Positions 8,377 through 18,258 of a stretch of 64,000 bases of DNA are shown piece after piece. The stretch lies in the NCBI GenBank assembly GCA_937918935.1, contig CAKZSI010000032.1:1-64000 (forward strand), written 5' to 3'. Numbering within the stretch: the stretch's first letter is position 1; each line of letters starts with the position of its first letter. The notes below the pieces were generated by a model that did not search any database, had not been told where the DNA came from, and saw nothing but the letters and a program-made list of their open reading frames with translations. This DNA is from an uncultured Chloroflexales bacterium (lineage in GTDB: Bacteria; Chloroflexota; Chloroflexia; Chloroflexales; Chloroflexaceae). The translations under genes were made by a program, and so were the position numbers.

Positions 8377-9639
8377 TGTTTCCGGGCGGTACGGTTGGAG
8401 GTCGAGGTGTGGGCCCAGAAACGGCTGGTACAGGCGCAACAGATCGACCGCGATGCGCCCCGAGCTGAAGGCCGGGGCCATGTCCACTGCGCAACGGCTG
8501 CAGGTGGCCCAGGCCTCCTGGTCGGTAAGCAATTCGTCGAGGGCCTCGGCGATTGACGCGCCGGAGCGGGGATCGACCACCCGGCCAGCGCCGTGTGCCG
8601 CCACATAGTCGCTGACCCCGGTAGTGCGGGTGACCACCGCGGGCGTGCCCACCGCCGCGGCTTCGACTACCACGCGACTGAAAGACTCGGCCACTGAAGG
8701 CACAACCGCGACATCAGCCGCAGCGAGGTAGGTGATGGCTTCGGTGTGGGCAATGCCGCCGGTGAAATGGACATCGGCAGCGGCCCCCACGGCTTCAGCC
8801 CGCGCTCGCAGAAAGGCGCCGTAGTCGCCGAAGCGCGGTGTCGAGCGGTTGGGACCGACGATGAGCACCTGCGGCGCGATTCCGCGCCGCCGCAGGTACG
8901 GCAGCGCATCTAGCAGGTAGGCGATGCCTTTGAAAGGATGCAGACGGTTCAGACTGACAACGATGGGCCGACTGAGGTCGAGATGGTGGCGTTCTGCGAC
9001 AGCCAGGCGACTGCGCCGGCGGAAGGCCGCGAGATCGCCAGGAGGGGGGAAACTGTCGGCGGTGATGTTGTAGGGTATTGCAACGACCTTTTGAGGGTTG
9101 GCGCCCAGGCGGATGGCCAGTTCACGGATCTGGGGCGAGTCGGCGCGCAGCACGGCGGCACGCCGGAAGATCCAGGGCAAGACGGCCCGCACGGCGGGGA
9201 AGCGTCCGTAGCCGTAGTCAAATTCCGGCTCGGCCATAATATCGGCGCCAGGCAGGGTGACCGCCAGGGGTGGTGAGCGGCGGGGCGGGACCAGCGCTGC
9301 GATCAGGCCGAGGGGAAAGGCAGTTTCGATATGGGCCAGAGCGTAGCGCCGCTCGCGAATCAGGCGCCGGTAGTGCCATGCCGCGCCAGCGAGATAGGGG
9401 TATGGAAGGGCTGTGGCCACGGCGCGATTGGCCAGCTTCAGCGGCGCGCTGGCGCTCACCGGGAGGCGATGCACCGTCACTCCCTCTTCGATGCTCGTGA
9501 CCCGGCGCGTCAGACGGGCGTCGAGGCTCAGTACCTCGGTCTCGACGCCGTGCCGCCGCCATTCGGCGATCACTTCGGTGTGAATGCGATTGCCCATTGC
9601 GGCGCTGTCGTAGCGCGGGATGCAGTAGAGAACGTTCAT
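8356..9639 (-). CDS. GT4-family glycosyltransferase (GT-B fold)
   Basis: 427 residues, cytosolic. The N-terminal Rossmann half has the usual layout (MNVLYCIPRYDS, then GNRIHTE), and the C-terminal half has the nucleotide-sugar-binding region: PIVVSLNRLHPFKGI, the hydrophobic strand VLIVGPNRSTP, VHFTGGI and the E-x7-E type segment ESFSRVVVEA followed by GTPAVVTRTTG. Typical of retaining GT4 enzymes in polysaccharide or glycolipid assembly. The ATG has GAGGAA upstream. It stands between the GT-C genes and the lectin/propeller operon, which supports a role in surface glycan synthesis. Donor and acceptor unknown. Confidence 0.85.
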   Translation of the reverse strand: MNVLYCIPRYDSAAMGNRIHTEVIAEWRRHGVETEVLSLDARLTRRVTSIEEGVTVHRLPVSASAPLKLANRAVATALPYPYLAGAAWHYRRLIRERRYALAHIETAFPLGLIAALVPPRRSPPLAVTLPGADIMAEPEFDYGYGRFPAVRAVLPWIFRRAAVLRADSPQIRELAIRLGANPQKVVAIPYNITADSFPPPGDLAAFRRRSRLAVAERHHLDLSRPIVVSLNRLHPFKGIAYLLDALPYLRRRGIAPQVLIVGPNRSTPRFGDYGAFLRARAEAVGAAADVHFTGGIAHTEAITYLAAADVAVVPSVAESFSRVVVEAAAVGTPAVVTRTTGVSDYVAAHGAGRVVDPRSGASIAEALDELLTDQEAWATCSRCAVDMAPAFSSGRIAVDLLRLYQPFLGPHLDLQPYRPETLTAVAN

Positions 9640-9706
9640 GGTTCCTCAACCCGCTGCAATCAGCAAGGCGCGCCCCTGGCACAGCAGGCAGGATAGACGC
9701 GGGCTA

Positions 9707-9734
9707 TCTATAAAACGAGCGAGATCCCTGTAAG
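9707..9734 (-). promoter_or_regulatory. Candidate promoter for the GT4 gene
   Basis: On the minus strand, CTTACA (9729-9734), a 16 nt spacer and TATAGA (9707-9712) lie about 70 nt upstream of the ATG at 9639, in an AT-richer stretch between two GC-rich genes. Confidence 0.35.
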
Positions 9735-9780
9735 GTTGCGCTGATTCGCTGACAAAAGGGTGATATTCGGATTGCGCTAT

Positions 9781-12087
9781 TCATTCTTCCCGGCGTTCCC
9801 ACAGTTCCAGTGCCCGACCCGAGCGGCTCACCACGTGGATGAGGCGGTACGATGGCTCCAGAGCCGCCGGGCCGTCAAAATAGTCATCCCAGATGCGCGG
9901 GATGTAGGTCGGGCGGCGCTGGTGGAGAATGTAGCCCGAATCGCGCTTTTCGTGGCCAGGCACACCCTGGCCCATGTCCGTGATGTCCAGCCGACCAATG
10001 TGCCGGTCGGTTAGCCCGTACATGTCAATCGCCGTGCGCTGCCCGTAAAAGGCTATCGCGCCCGCTCCGGCGACGGTGATGCTCGCATCAGGTGCGCTAT
10101 GGTCGTACAGCCACCAGCCGATCTCGCGCCAGATCCACACGCTCTCGTCCAGCCCGCGGATGGTGGTATCCAGGGGTGCTGTGCGCGCGAGGGCGGCCAG
10201 GCTTGCGACCACCAGTCCGAGGGCTAACAGGGGCCGCGCCAGACGCGCGGGCGCGGAGAGCGCCTGAATAAGAGTGGCCACCCCGTCGGCGATAAGGAGC
10301 GCGAACCAGGGAACCAGGGGCACGAAGAAACGTTCTCCGCGAAAGTGATCGCCGCCGACGCTGATAATGTAGGCGCTGTAGATCAGGGTCACCAGCAGGG
10401 CGTAGCCGCGCCACGAGGCCAGGGCCGCGCGCCAGGAGCGCAGCCACGGCGCGGCAATCACCAGCAGCAGCGGGCCGCCGATGGTCAGAGCGAAGGCTCC
10501 GGCGTAGGCCAGACCGCGCTCGATCTGCTTCAGGCCGCCGCCGGTTTTGGCGTAGAAGGTGTTGGGCAGCAGGTCGCCGTAGTAGCTCAGCCTCCACAGG
10601 AAGTACGGCCCGAACAGGGCCAGGAAGGGCGCCCCCAGGGCCAGCAACGGCGGTAGCGTTGCACGCAACCGTTCCGCCGGGCCGCCCGGTTGCCGCATCA
10701 CTGCCGTGAACCCGGCATGCAGGGCTGTCAGGGCGAACAACAGCAGGCCCTCGGGGCGCGTAAGCGCGGCAAGCCCGAAGGCCAGCCCGGCGACTATCAG
10801 CGCGCGCGTCCCCAGGCGCTCGCGGGCCAGGTATGCTCCACCGCCAGCGAGCGCGAGCAGGGTGAACAGCCCCGTCTCCAGCCCGGCGCCGCGGGCAGTG
10901 TAGAGCAGCAGGCTCTGGCTTGTGCCGGTGAGCAGGGCCGCCACCAGCCCCCAGGGCGGACCGATCAGCGGCTCGGCCACCCGGTAGGTTCCCACGACGA
11001 TCAGCAGCCCGAGGAGCACGCCGCTGGCGTGGCTCCAGAGTACCAGGTCACCCCCCAGGCGCAGCACCCCCGCTGCCATAACCGTCCACAGAAAATTGGT
11101 GTAGCCCTCGACCCGCTCGCCAACGTTGTAGACCAGTCCGTGGCCCAGGGCCAGGTTCTGGGCGTAGCGGAAGGAGATGAAGGCATCGTCGGAGAGCCAG
11201 GAAGGCCAGATCAGGCCCGCCAGGGTGACAGGCGTCATGAGAGCGGCCAGACCGAGGCGCGCGGGCAGCACTCGCGCGGCCAGGGCAGCCAGAAGAACGC
11301 CGGTGAGCATCAGAGCGGCCAGCCAGGCCGGAGGTAGGGCCGCGGGCCGGTTGAGGATGGCCAGAGCCGCCAACCCGAGGCCGGCCACGCCGGCAAGCGC
11401 CAGCGCGTTGCCCCGCGGCAGCCGCGCGACGCGCAGCGCGCCCCACAACGCCGCCAGTCCCAGGCCGGCGAGCGCCGCCCCCGCCAGGTCGGGCCGGGTG
11501 AGGGGGCGCAGCCGCACATCGGTAAGCATCACTCCCAGGGGACGCGGGTTGCCCGCGGCGACGAAGGTGGGCGTCTGGAGGGCGAACCACAGCTCGGCGC
11601 CCTCGCCGCCAGGGCCGATCAGCAGCCGGTAGCGGCGAAAGCGCGACTCCGGGGTGGTGCGAGCCGCGGGTTGCCCGCCCACGAGCAACGTCAGCGGCTG
11701 CGGCCCCGCCGGGTTGTCGGCGCGTAGACGCACCTCGGCAAGGTAGGCGGGTGCGGCGAAGAAGGCGCCCCGCACCTGGATCAGGGCGTTGCCGCTCGTC
11801 CAGCGGTAGAGCGAACCATCGGGGTGGCGTTCGGGGCCGTAGATGCCGTCGAGGAAGACCGGCCCGGGCGTGATTTCGCTGCCGGTCACCGGCGCGAGGG
11901 CGGGGGCACGCGAGCGGCCGAGCGACACCAGAGCGGCGACAAGCAGCAGGAGCGCCAGGAAGCCCGGTGTGGTCCAGTTGACGGAGAGACCCGGCGTGGA
12001 TGCCCGCTGTCGGGCGGACACGGGCGCGGAGGCGGCGGCCAGGCGCCGCCGCTCGGCTTCCAGACCATGGCGGGACTCGGCGTTCAC
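9781..12087 (-). CDS. GT-C glycosyltransferase with an outer beta domain, AftB-like core
   Basis: 768 residues. A first membrane span (about 42-57) is followed by an extracytoplasmic beta-rich domain at about 75-197 ([12 protein letters not shown] ... [10 protein letters not shown]), then a multi-span GT-C core. The catalytic loop has [23 protein letters not shown] with Asp-Asp at 300-301 and [11 protein letters not shown], the signature of arabinofuranosyltransferase-like GT-C proteins that use polyprenyl-phosphate sugars. It begins with GTG overlapping the methyltransferase stop by 4 nt (GTGA), so translation is probably coupled. The beta domain resembles the one in the protein at 28579-30999. 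The sugar is unknown, and arabinose should not be assumed. Confidence 0.8.
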   Translation of the reverse strand: MNAESRHGLEAERRRLAAASAPVSARQRASTPGLSVNWTTPGFLALLLLVAALVSLGRSRAPALAPVTGSEITPGPVFLDGIYGPERHPDGSLYRWTSGNALIQVRGAFFAAPAYLAEVRLRADNPAGPQPLTLLVGGQPAARTTPESRFRRYRLLIGPGGEGAELWFALQTPTFVAAGNPRPLGVMLTDVRLRPLTRPDLAGAALAGLGLAALWGALRVARLPRGNALALAGVAGLGLAALAILNRPAALPPAWLAALMLTGVLLAALAARVLPARLGLAALMTPVTLAGLIWPSWLSDDAFISFRYAQNLALGHGLVYNVGERVEGYTNFLWTVMAAGVLRLGGDLVLWSHASGVLLGLLIVVGTYRVAEPLIGPPWGLVAALLTGTSQSLLLYTARGAGLETGLFTLLALAGGGAYLARERLGTRALIVAGLAFGLAALTRPEGLLLFALTALHAGFTAVMRQPGGPAERLRATLPPLLALGAPFLALFGPYFLWRLSYYGDLLPNTFYAKTGGGLKQIERGLAYAGAFALTIGGPLLLVIAAPWLRSWRAALASWRGYALLVTLIYSAYIISVGGDHFRGERFFVPLVPWFALLIADGVATLIQALSAPARLARPLLALGLVVASLAALARTAPLDTTIRGLDESVWIWREIGWWLYDHSAPDASITVAGAGAIAFYGQRTAIDMYGLTDRHIGRLDITDMGQGVPGHEKRDSGYILHQRRPTYIPRIWDDYFDGPAALEPSYRLIHVVSRSGRALELWERREE

Positions 12088-12941
12088 GGTTTGTGCAGGG
12101 TGAACATCACGTAGAGCGGATCGCTGCGGTCGAAACGCTCCTCAAGGGGATGGACGACCAGGGCCAGCAGGAGATCCTTGAGCACGAAGCGTCGCCAGTA
12201 GCGTGTGAGCCGCGTCTCGTGGTAGCGCCCGTTGAGGATGGAGCGCCCGAAGCCCTCCAGCTGGCTCATCCGCAGACCGGCGGGCCGGGCATAGGTGCGC
12301 TCGAGATCCTCCAGCGTATAGAAGCGGAAGAACGAACCGGCCTTACCCGCCTGCACAAAGGCGTTCCGCTCCACCGGTACAAACGGGCGAATGCCCTGGA
12401 AGAAACTGGTGCGCTCGCTGCTGGTGAAGGGCAGGGTCAGGGCGGCGATGCCGCCGGGAGCCAGGATGCGCCCGATTTCGCGGCCGACCGCCGCATCGTC
12501 GGGGATGTGCTCAAGCGAGGAGATGGCGGCGATGCGCGCGAGGCTGCCCTCGCGTAAGGGCATCGCAGTGGCGCTGGCAACCAGGGGGAAGAACTGGCCG
12601 TCGCCGGGGCGGGCGGTGGCGCGCCGCTTGCGGAGTTGCCAGCGCACCCGTTCGGGGTCCAGTTCCAGCACGATCACGTTGACGCCCTCTCTGGCGAGCA
12701 TATGCGGGTACGACGAAGTGCCTGAGCCAATGTCGAGCACCAGGTCGCCGCGACGCAGGTCGAGGGCGCGGGTTGCCCAGGGGTACTCGATGATGCGCCA
12801 GAGGCTGAAGTCGTTGACCGTTTCGCGGAGAATGCGCCAGCCGTTCAGCGCCACCTCGTAGGCAACCGTGCGCCACTTGCCGAGGCGCACCGGGCGCCCC
12901 TCGCGCTCACGCCGGGTAGATTGGATGGTGGTGGTTGCCAT
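12084..12941 (-). CDS. Class I SAM-dependent methyltransferase
   Basis: 285 residues, cytosolic. The SAM-binding motif I is [16 protein letters not shown], followed by the acidic end of strand 2 ([11 protein letters not shown]) and the post-motif segment [10 protein letters not shown], as in methyltransferase domain 11 proteins. The C-terminal third ([32 protein letters not shown]) is basic and partly hydrophobic and may touch membrane or lipid-linked substrate. It overlaps the next GT-C gene by 4 nt. No clear ribosome binding site was seen before the ATG. Likely methylates a sugar or lipid intermediate of the surface glycan; the substrate is inferred from context only. Confidence 0.8.
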   Translation of the reverse strand: MATTTIQSTRREREGRPVRLGKWRTVAYEVALNGWRILRETVNDFSLWRIIEYPWATRALDLRRGDLVLDIGSGTSSYPHMLAREGVNVIVLELDPERVRWQLRKRRATARPGDGQFFPLVASATAMPLREGSLARIAAISSLEHIPDDAAVGREIGRILAPGGIAALTLPFTSSERTSFFQGIRPFVPVERNAFVQAGKAGSFFRFYTLEDLERTYARPAGLRMSQLEGFGRSILNGRYHETRLTRYWRRFVLKDLLLALVVHPLEERFDRSDPLYVMFTLHKP

Positions 12942-13000
12942 GCGGAGAGGTTACACGTTCACGTAGGAAGGGCACGTGACCCTTTCATCAGGCAGGGGGC

Positions 13001-13024
13001 GTGGGGAAACCCGGTTTCCCCATG
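13001..13024. repeat. Dispersed palindromic repeat, copy 3
   Basis: Core GGGGAAACCCGGTTTCCCC with outer GT/AT extensions. The upstream flank CCTTTCATCAGGCAGGGGG and downstream TTCCTCCAG repeat those of copy 1, 11 kb away. A GGGAGGGCCTGGCCCTGCC hairpin-like segment follows at about 13035. Confidence 0.8.
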
Positions 13025-13059
13025 TTCCTCCAGTTGGGAGGGCCTGGCCCTGCCAACAT

Positions 13060-15189
13060 CTACTCAATGCTCATACCCATAAACGCCAGGCTCAACCGCC
13101 GGGAGGGCTGGCCCGGCGGTGGGTCGGCAGGGGCATTTAAGTATAGCACAGTCTCGCCGGGGGGCAGCACAAGGTGCAGGGTGCGGCGCATGCGCGCGCG
13201 GCTGATGGTCAGAGTGAAGGGTGCGGCGTCACCCAGGCGGGCAGTGAGTGGGCGAGGGCGTGCGAAGGCTTCGAGGTCGAGGGTCAGGCGCACGGGGCGC
13301 GGGGCGACGGTCGGGTTGAGCAGGAAGACCTGCGCCTCATTACCCATCCAGCGCCACCGCGTGCCCGTGGCGTCCTGCTCCAGGTCGCCCCAGCCGGGGC
13401 CGAGGTAGGCCAGAGGGCGCGGTCGCTCCGGCGCAGGTATGGGATAAAAGGTCACCTGTTCGTCGCGGTAGCTCTCGCCCAGACCCATCTCGGCGATGAG
13501 ATCGCGCATGCGCGGCAGCGAGGAACCCATCGAGTCGTGATGGAACACGACATAACGTATGGTGTAGGCCGCCAGGGTCTCGCGGGCCAGGTCGGGCCAG
13601 CCGGGGCTAAGGATGTCGTCGCGTTCGACCCGCCCGAAGCGCAGTTCCTTGATCCCCGGGGCGTAGTGACCCAGAGGATAGGGCGGCTCGCGCCCGATGA
13701 AGCCGCCGATGATCGGCCAGTGGTGGCGGGTCTGGTACCAGAGGTGCTCGCTGTTGGAGAAGTTCAGGTGGAGCGGGATGGGCAGCAGGGCGCCGTCGGG
13801 GGGGGGCATGCTCAGGTAGGCGCGGGGCATAGGGCGCTGGAAGAGCGGCGCGGCTCCGGCCGTGCCGTCAATGGCGATGATGCCTGCCAGCAGTGCTGTG
13901 ACCAGCAGCGGTGCGCCCCGACCCGCGCGGGCAAGCAGGGGGCGGGCGCCGGCGGCGGCGAAGAGGGCGGTAGTGAGGAGGCTGATGAGCACAAAATGGT
14001 TGGGCCGGTGGCTGGAGCGCACCCCGGGCAGGTCGCGGATCAGGGCGTAGGGGCCGGGGAGACCAGTGTTGCGCCCGAACACGAAGATCTCCGCCCCCAG
14101 GGCCATGGCCGCCGCGAAGATGCCGAGCGTCAGCCAGCGCCAGTGGGCGCGCCAGTTCAGGGTGAGGCCGTAGAGCGCCAGGGCGATCCCCACCATGCCC
14201 AGCGACACGTTCCAGAGGATCTCGCCGGGGTGCAGCCGTTCGTAGAAGGTCGTCACGCTCCTTCCCCAGAGGGGATGGTTGGGATTGGGCAGCCAGAAGC
14301 TCAACAGGTCGGCATACGCTTGCTGCTCGCTGCGGGCGTCGCCGAGGAGCGTATCGCCAGTGTGCAGCAGGGCGAGGAGCCGCGGGGTCATCACCGCGAA
14401 CCAGAGAACGATCGGCGCCAGGCCCCAGAGCAGGGTGGCGATGTGCAGGCCCACCGGGGCGGCGGGCTGCCGCAGGGTTGCCGACGGCGCAGCGGCGGGG
14501 CGGAGCGCCCACAGTCCGGCCATGAGGCCGGTGGCGATCAGCGCAAACAGGCCGTAGTACCAGGTGCCCAGGCCGACCATGAGCAGCGCGGCGCCGCTGA
14601 GCAGGGCCAGGGGCCAGCGCGGGCGCTCGAGCAGCGCAGCGGTCGCCAGCGCCCACAGCGGCAGCCACTGGATGGAGGCGACCTCGAGTTGCGCATCGAG
14701 CACCTTTTGCATGTGGAAGGGCGCGAAGGCGTAGACTGCGCCACCGATGAGCGCCGCCAGGGTCGCGCTCCGCCGATCGACCGTGTCGCGCAACACGTAG
14801 GCGATGAAGAGGAAGGCGAAGTAGCCGCCGAGGATGAAACTCAGCAGGATCAGCAGGTTGTAGGCCGGCAGGGGGCCAGCGGTGAGGGTGACCGGCAGGG
14901 CCAGGATCCCCTGGGGCAGGCTCAGCGTTTGCCAGAAGAGATCCAGCCCCTGGGGATGGAAGAGCAACGGGGTCACAAACGGGTTCTGGCCGGTGGTAAG
15001 GGCATGCGCCGTCCACCAGACGTTCCAGATCCCCAGGTAGCCGTCCACCTGGCCGGGCTGGTTGGCGATGATGTGCTCGCCGAGGTGCAGCGGCAGGGGA
15101 AAGGTGACCACCAGGGCCAGCAGGGTGTAGACCAGCAGGGCCAGGGCGTGGGAGGGCCAGCGGGGGCGGGTTGTGGCGGTGGGGCGCAC
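13060..15189 (-). CDS. GT-C-like membrane protein, WNxWW family (paralogue A)
   Basis: 709 residues. A first span (about 15-35) is followed by the outer loop with DGYLGIWNVWW, NPFVTPLLFHPQG and QTLSLPQGILALP, then about ten more spans and a C-terminal extracytoplasmic beta domain starting near residue 585 (YLGPGWGDLEQDATGTRWRWMGNEAQVFLLNP). Three more genes in this window (32783, 36353 and 44817) share both the WNxWW loop and this terminal domain. It begins with GTG immediately after the stop of the upstream GT-C gene, so the two are cotranscribed. Likely a lipid-linked sugar transferase, but no characterised homologue is recognised. Confidence 0.72.
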   Translation of the reverse strand: MRPTATTRPRWPSHALALLVYTLLALVVTFPLPLHLGEHIIANQPGQVDGYLGIWNVWWTAHALTTGQNPFVTPLLFHPQGLDLFWQTLSLPQGILALPVTLTAGPLPAYNLLILLSFILGGYFAFLFIAYVLRDTVDRRSATLAALIGGAVYAFAPFHMQKVLDAQLEVASIQWLPLWALATAALLERPRWPLALLSGAALLMVGLGTWYYGLFALIATGLMAGLWALRPAAAPSATLRQPAAPVGLHIATLLWGLAPIVLWFAVMTPRLLALLHTGDTLLGDARSEQQAYADLLSFWLPNPNHPLWGRSVTTFYERLHPGEILWNVSLGMVGIALALYGLTLNWRAHWRWLTLGIFAAAMALGAEIFVFGRNTGLPGPYALIRDLPGVRSSHRPNHFVLISLLTTALFAAAGARPLLARAGRGAPLLVTALLAGIIAIDGTAGAAPLFQRPMPRAYLSMPPPDGALLPIPLHLNFSNSEHLWYQTRHHWPIIGGFIGREPPYPLGHYAPGIKELRFGRVERDDILSPGWPDLARETLAAYTIRYVVFHHDSMGSSLPRMRDLIAEMGLGESYRDEQVTFYPIPAPERPRPLAYLGPGWGDLEQDATGTRWRWMGNEAQVFLLNPTVAPRPVRLTLDLEAFARPRPLTARLGDAAPFTLTISRARMRRTLHLVLPPGETVLYLNAPADPPPGQPSRRLSLAFMGMSIE

Positions 15190-17283
15190 TCAGGGACCTC
15201 GTTGGGCAACCAGCACGGCGACGCCGGTGTACCAGGGCGCCCGTTCCAGGTCGAGCAGGCTGGTGGGGCTGGTGATGCTGACGACCAGGGGCGTGGCGGG
15301 GTCGCACGGCGCGCCGAGGGGCAGGGTGACCTCTTCCGGGGCGCCGCTCAGAACGACGCGGCGCTCGACCCCGGCGGCGCGCAGGGTCACGGGGCGACCG
15401 GCGGGGCCGCGGAGAGTCAGGCGCGGGTCGCCGCAGCCGCCCAGGCGCAGGCGGGCGGCGCCGAGGGTCCAGCGACCGGTGGGCAGGTCGAAGGTGGCCG
15501 GAGCGAAGCCGACGAAGTGGCCGAGGGCGGTGGCGGCGCCGGGCGCGAGGCGCGAGGGCGCAGGGGTCGGGGCGACCTTCCAGGCCCAGAAGTAGAAATC
15601 GTTCGTATCGCGTCCGAAGCCGGCGATGCGGGCGTGGGCGCTGGCCGCCGCTGCGGCATCGCCGCGCAGGGTGGCGATCCAGGTCTCCATCGTCAGGGCG
15701 TAGAGGCTGCGGGGTTCGAGGGCGCTGGCCTCGGCGAACCAGGCCGCGGCGGCGGGCAGATCGCCACGGGCGAAGGCCAGGTCGCCCAGGGCAATGGGGC
15801 GGAGCGAATTGGCGGGGTCGGCGCGGAAGGCGGCGCGGAAAGCGGCCTCAGCGGCGAGGGCATCGCCGCGGGCCAGAGCCTGGCGTCCCTCGGTGGCGAT
15901 GCGCTCGGCGCGCGCCCAGGTGATGTAGCGGGTGCTAACGATCAGACTGGCGAAGAGCAGCCAGCCCGCCAGCAGCGCGCCCGCGCGCAGCATCTGGGGG
16001 CGGGAGAGGCCGTGGCGCAGTGCTCGCAGGGCCGCCGGCAGGCGCCAGAGGGCATAGGCGCAGAAGGGAACGCACACCGCCACCAGCGGCAGCCGCAGGC
16101 GGTGATGGGCCACGGTCACCGCCGCCAGCAGCACGCCGAAGGTGAACCAGGCCACGGCGGGCGCGGCCCGGCGCCACGAGGGGGCGAAGCACAGCCCGGC
16201 GATGCCCCCAGGCATCAGCAGGACATACTGGAGATCAGCAAGCACACTGAGGGGCCGCGGGTTCTCGCCGGCGCTCAGGGCGATCTGCTCATCGCGGGGG
16301 CTGATCGTTACTACGTCGCCCACGGCGAAGCTGCGCGACTGGAGCAGGAAGAGCGAGGCGACCTTGTAGCGCATGCGGTTGAGGAAGAAGAGCGGGTCCT
16401 CGCGGATGCGCTCGAGCGTCAGACGCACGGCGAGGGCCTGGCGGTCGGCCAGGTTGGGCTGGCTGAAGATCAGTTCCTCAGTGGCCTGTTGCTCCTCGTC
16501 GCTGCGCACCATGCCGAACCACATACTGATGCCCCCGTTGGTGTCGGACAGAATGAGCCGCTCGTGCACGAGGTAATTGCGCAGCGCCCAGGGGCCGATC
16601 ACCAGGGCCGCGCCGAGGAGCAGCGCCAGCGGCGGGGCCAGGCGGCCGGCGAGGCGGGCGCAGGGTGCGCGGCGGGGGAGGGCGAGGACCAGCAGTGCGG
16701 CGAGGGGGATGAACCACAGGGCCACAGCGCGGGTCAGGGCGGCGAGGGCCAGGAGCAGGCCGGCGAAGAAGGCCGGGCGCCAGCGCGTGGTGACGATAGT
16801 TCCATCCAGCAGCGCCAGGGCCAGAACGATCAGCGCCACGAAGAGCGCCTCGGCGAAGAGCACGCTGCCAAAGCTGGCGAAGGGTACAAAGACCGCTGCC
16901 AGGGCGGCGCTGAGCGCCCCGACGGCGCGGCTGGCGAAGAGCCGTTGCCCGAGCCAGGCAAAGGCCAGCACGCCCATGCCGCTCACGATGGCCTGGCCGA
17001 GCAGCGCCCAGCGCACATCAACCCCGGCGAGGGTGAACATCAGAGCGAGGAAAGCCGGGTAGACCGGGGGGCGCAGCCACTTACCCGTATCGTGGTAGCC
17101 GCCCTGGAGGATGTGCAGCGCGGCGCGGTAGTACTCCTCGGGGTCGCCCGGCTGCACGGCGCCGGCGGGGGCCTGCCAGGACCAGAACCAGACCCGCAGG
17201 CCCACCGCCAGAGCGACGATCAGCGCCAGGGCCAGCGCGTAGCCGCGGGCGGGCGGGCGGGACAGCGAACGGGCAGGGGGCAT
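15190..17283 (-). CDS. GT39-like membrane glycosyltransferase with TPR tail
   Basis: 697 residues from the ATG at 17283; a TTG 26 codons upstream is the only longer option and adds a polar stretch before the first span. About eleven membrane spans follow an acidic outer loop (AVQPGDPEEYYRAALHILQGGYHDTGKW), as in GT39/ArnT-like GT-C enzymes. From about residue 490 a soluble region has tetratricopeptide-like helices (GDALAAEAAFRAAFRADPANS, GDLPAAAAWFAEASALEP), then a beta domain of about 130 residues. First gene of the minus-strand glycan block. TPR tails usually mediate protein contacts, so it may scaffold the other transferases; this is inference. Confidence 0.75.
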   Translation of the reverse strand: MPPARSLSRPPARGYALALALIVALAVGLRVWFWSWQAPAGAVQPGDPEEYYRAALHILQGGYHDTGKWLRPPVYPAFLALMFTLAGVDVRWALLGQAIVSGMGVLAFAWLGQRLFASRAVGALSAALAAVFVPFASFGSVLFAEALFVALIVLALALLDGTIVTTRWRPAFFAGLLLALAALTRAVALWFIPLAALLVLALPRRAPCARLAGRLAPPLALLLGAALVIGPWALRNYLVHERLILSDTNGGISMWFGMVRSDEEQQATEELIFSQPNLADRQALAVRLTLERIREDPLFFLNRMRYKVASLFLLQSRSFAVGDVVTISPRDEQIALSAGENPRPLSVLADLQYVLLMPGGIAGLCFAPSWRRAAPAVAWFTFGVLLAAVTVAHHRLRLPLVAVCVPFCAYALWRLPAALRALRHGLSRPQMLRAGALLAGWLLFASLIVSTRYITWARAERIATEGRQALARGDALAAEAAFRAAFRADPANSLRPIALGDLAFARGDLPAAAAWFAEASALEPRSLYALTMETWIATLRGDAAAAASAHARIAGFGRDTNDFYFWAWKVAPTPAPSRLAPGAATALGHFVGFAPATFDLPTGRWTLGAARLRLGGCGDPRLTLRGPAGRPVTLRAAGVERRVVLSGAPEEVTLPLGAPCDPATPLVVSITSPTSLLDLERAPWYTGVAVLVAQRGP

Positions 17284-17451
17284 AGGGTAGCTCTGCAACG
17301 AACCATTTGCCTGGGCGCGGCCTTGCAGGTCACTTTCAGGCGCTCCGCAATGACCTGCCAATTGTACTCGAAACTACTGGTTGCAGCGCAACCTGGAGGA
17401 TTGCGGGCAGGGGCCGGGAGGGCCGGGCCCTCGACGGGCGCAGATATGCGA

Positions 17452-17475
17452 ATGGGGAAACCGGGTTTCCCCGAT
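17452..17475. repeat. Dispersed palindromic repeat, copy 4 (left flank of hicAB)
   Basis: Core GGGGAAACCGGGTTTCCCC followed by TTGCCCCTGCCGGTGGGG. The same 45-50 bp unit recurs in the same orientation at 18178-18222, on the other side of hicAB. Confidence 0.8.
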
Positions 17476-17531
17476 TGCCCCTGCCGGTGGGGAGGTGCGA
17501 AGGGCGTGACCCTCAGCGATCGAATCGATTG

Positions 17532-17595
17532 GGTCCGCCCGCGGCGGCGGACACGCCCGCATCTCGATCGGGCGCGCGCCTGCCGTGGGCGGACC
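17532..17595. other. Nested inverted repeat downstream of hicB
   Basis: Outer arms GGTCCGCCC (17532-17540) and GGGCGGACC (17587-17595) enclose an inner GCCCG/CGGGC pair. It lies 53 bp past the hicB stop on the minus strand and could be a 3' structure for the hicAB transcript. No U-run was seen, so terminator function is uncertain. Confidence 0.4.
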
Positions 17596-17647
17596 GGGGT
17601 TGCAAGAAGGCGGCGCCTCCTTGCCTAATCCATAGGTGAACCCTGTC

Positions 17648-17863
17648 TTATGGAAAGACAGCCACGTATTCGGCAAAGGAATGCGACTCAGGAACGGGGA
17701 GGTTGTCTTCAAGCAGTCCCCGAACGTGCATCTCGATGGCCTCGTGCATATTGCGTGTGACTTCTTCGCGGGTCTTGCCCGTGGCTATGCAGCCGGGCAA
17801 ATCTGGCGAGTAGGCCGAGTAGTTGCCATCGGCTTTTTCGACCACGATCAGAAAGCGATACAT
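17648..17863 (-). CDS. hicB: HicB-family antitoxin
   Basis: 71 residues with the HicB partial RNase H-like fold: MYRFLIVVEKADGNYSAYSPDLPGCIATGKTREEVTRNMHEAIEMHV, where SPDLPGC and the T-x-E-E-x-x-x-N-x-x-E-A-I helix are the family hallmarks. No added DNA-binding domain is visible in this short form. It starts 2 nt after the hicA stop, the usual toxin-antitoxin coupling. It neutralises the HicA mRNA interferase by covering its active site. Sits between two direct copies of the dispersed palindromic repeat. Confidence 0.88.
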   Translation of the reverse strand: MYRFLIVVEKADGNYSAYSPDLPGCIATGKTREEVTRNMHEAIEMHVRGLLEDNLPVPESHSFAEYVAVFP

Positions 17864-17865
17864 TG

Positions 17866-18072
17866 CTAGCTCTCACCCTTTCCGCGTTTCGGTAACCGAG
17901 CCTGTTTAAGGACGCTGTTGAGGGTGCCTGGGGCCAGATCGTCACCGGGATGACCGGCAATCGTAACACGTCCAGGTTTGGTGGGATGCTTGTATTGCCG
18001 ATGGCTGCCTCGTGTGGCAACCAGGTACCAGCCATCCTCTTCGATCAATTTAATGACATCGCGAACCTTCAT
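17866..18072 (-). CDS. hicA: HicA-family mRNA interferase toxin
   Basis: 68 residues with the double-stranded RNA-binding-like HicA fold: MKVRDVIKLIEEDGWYLVATRGSHRQYKHP, where GSHRQY contains the catalytic His24, and the C-terminal half has VTIAGHPGDDLAPGTLNSVLKQA. It cleaves mRNA when free of HicB. First gene of the pair, ATG at 18072. The family and gene order (hicA then hicB) are standard. Its position within a glycan gene region and between repeat copies suggests acquisition or movement as a unit. Confidence 0.9.
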   Translation of the reverse strand: MKVRDVIKLIEEDGWYLVATRGSHRQYKHPTKPGRVTIAGHPGDDLAPGTLNSVLKQARLPKRGKGES

Positions 18073-18177
18073 CGGATTTTTTGCTCGCCTCGAATGACCG
18101 GCTCTGGCTGGAGTTCTGTGGCAATTCTAGCACAAAGGGGGATCGGGGAGGGTGTAGACCATCCAGCCACTGACATA

Positions 18178-18222
18178 GCAATGGGGAAACCCGGTTTCCC
18201 CGTTGCCCCTGCCGGTGGGGCC
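18178..18222. repeat. Dispersed palindromic repeat, copy 5 (right flank of hicAB)
   Basis: Core GGGGAAACCCGGTTTCCCC at about 18183-18201, followed by GTTGCCCCTGCCGGTGGGG. It is a direct repeat of the unit at 17452. Next comes GGAGGGCGCGGCCCTCC, another short inverted repeat typical of the flanks of this family. Confidence 0.8.
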
Positions 18223-18258
18223 GGGGAGGGCGCGGCCCTCCGCAGACTGCTCTTTTTC

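Noticed and set aside
13174-17628. A 1484-codon open frame on the plus strand
   Set aside because: It lies antisense to two well-supported GT-C genes; its translation is Gln/Gly/Arg/Ala-rich with no domain. Long antisense frames are expected at this GC content.
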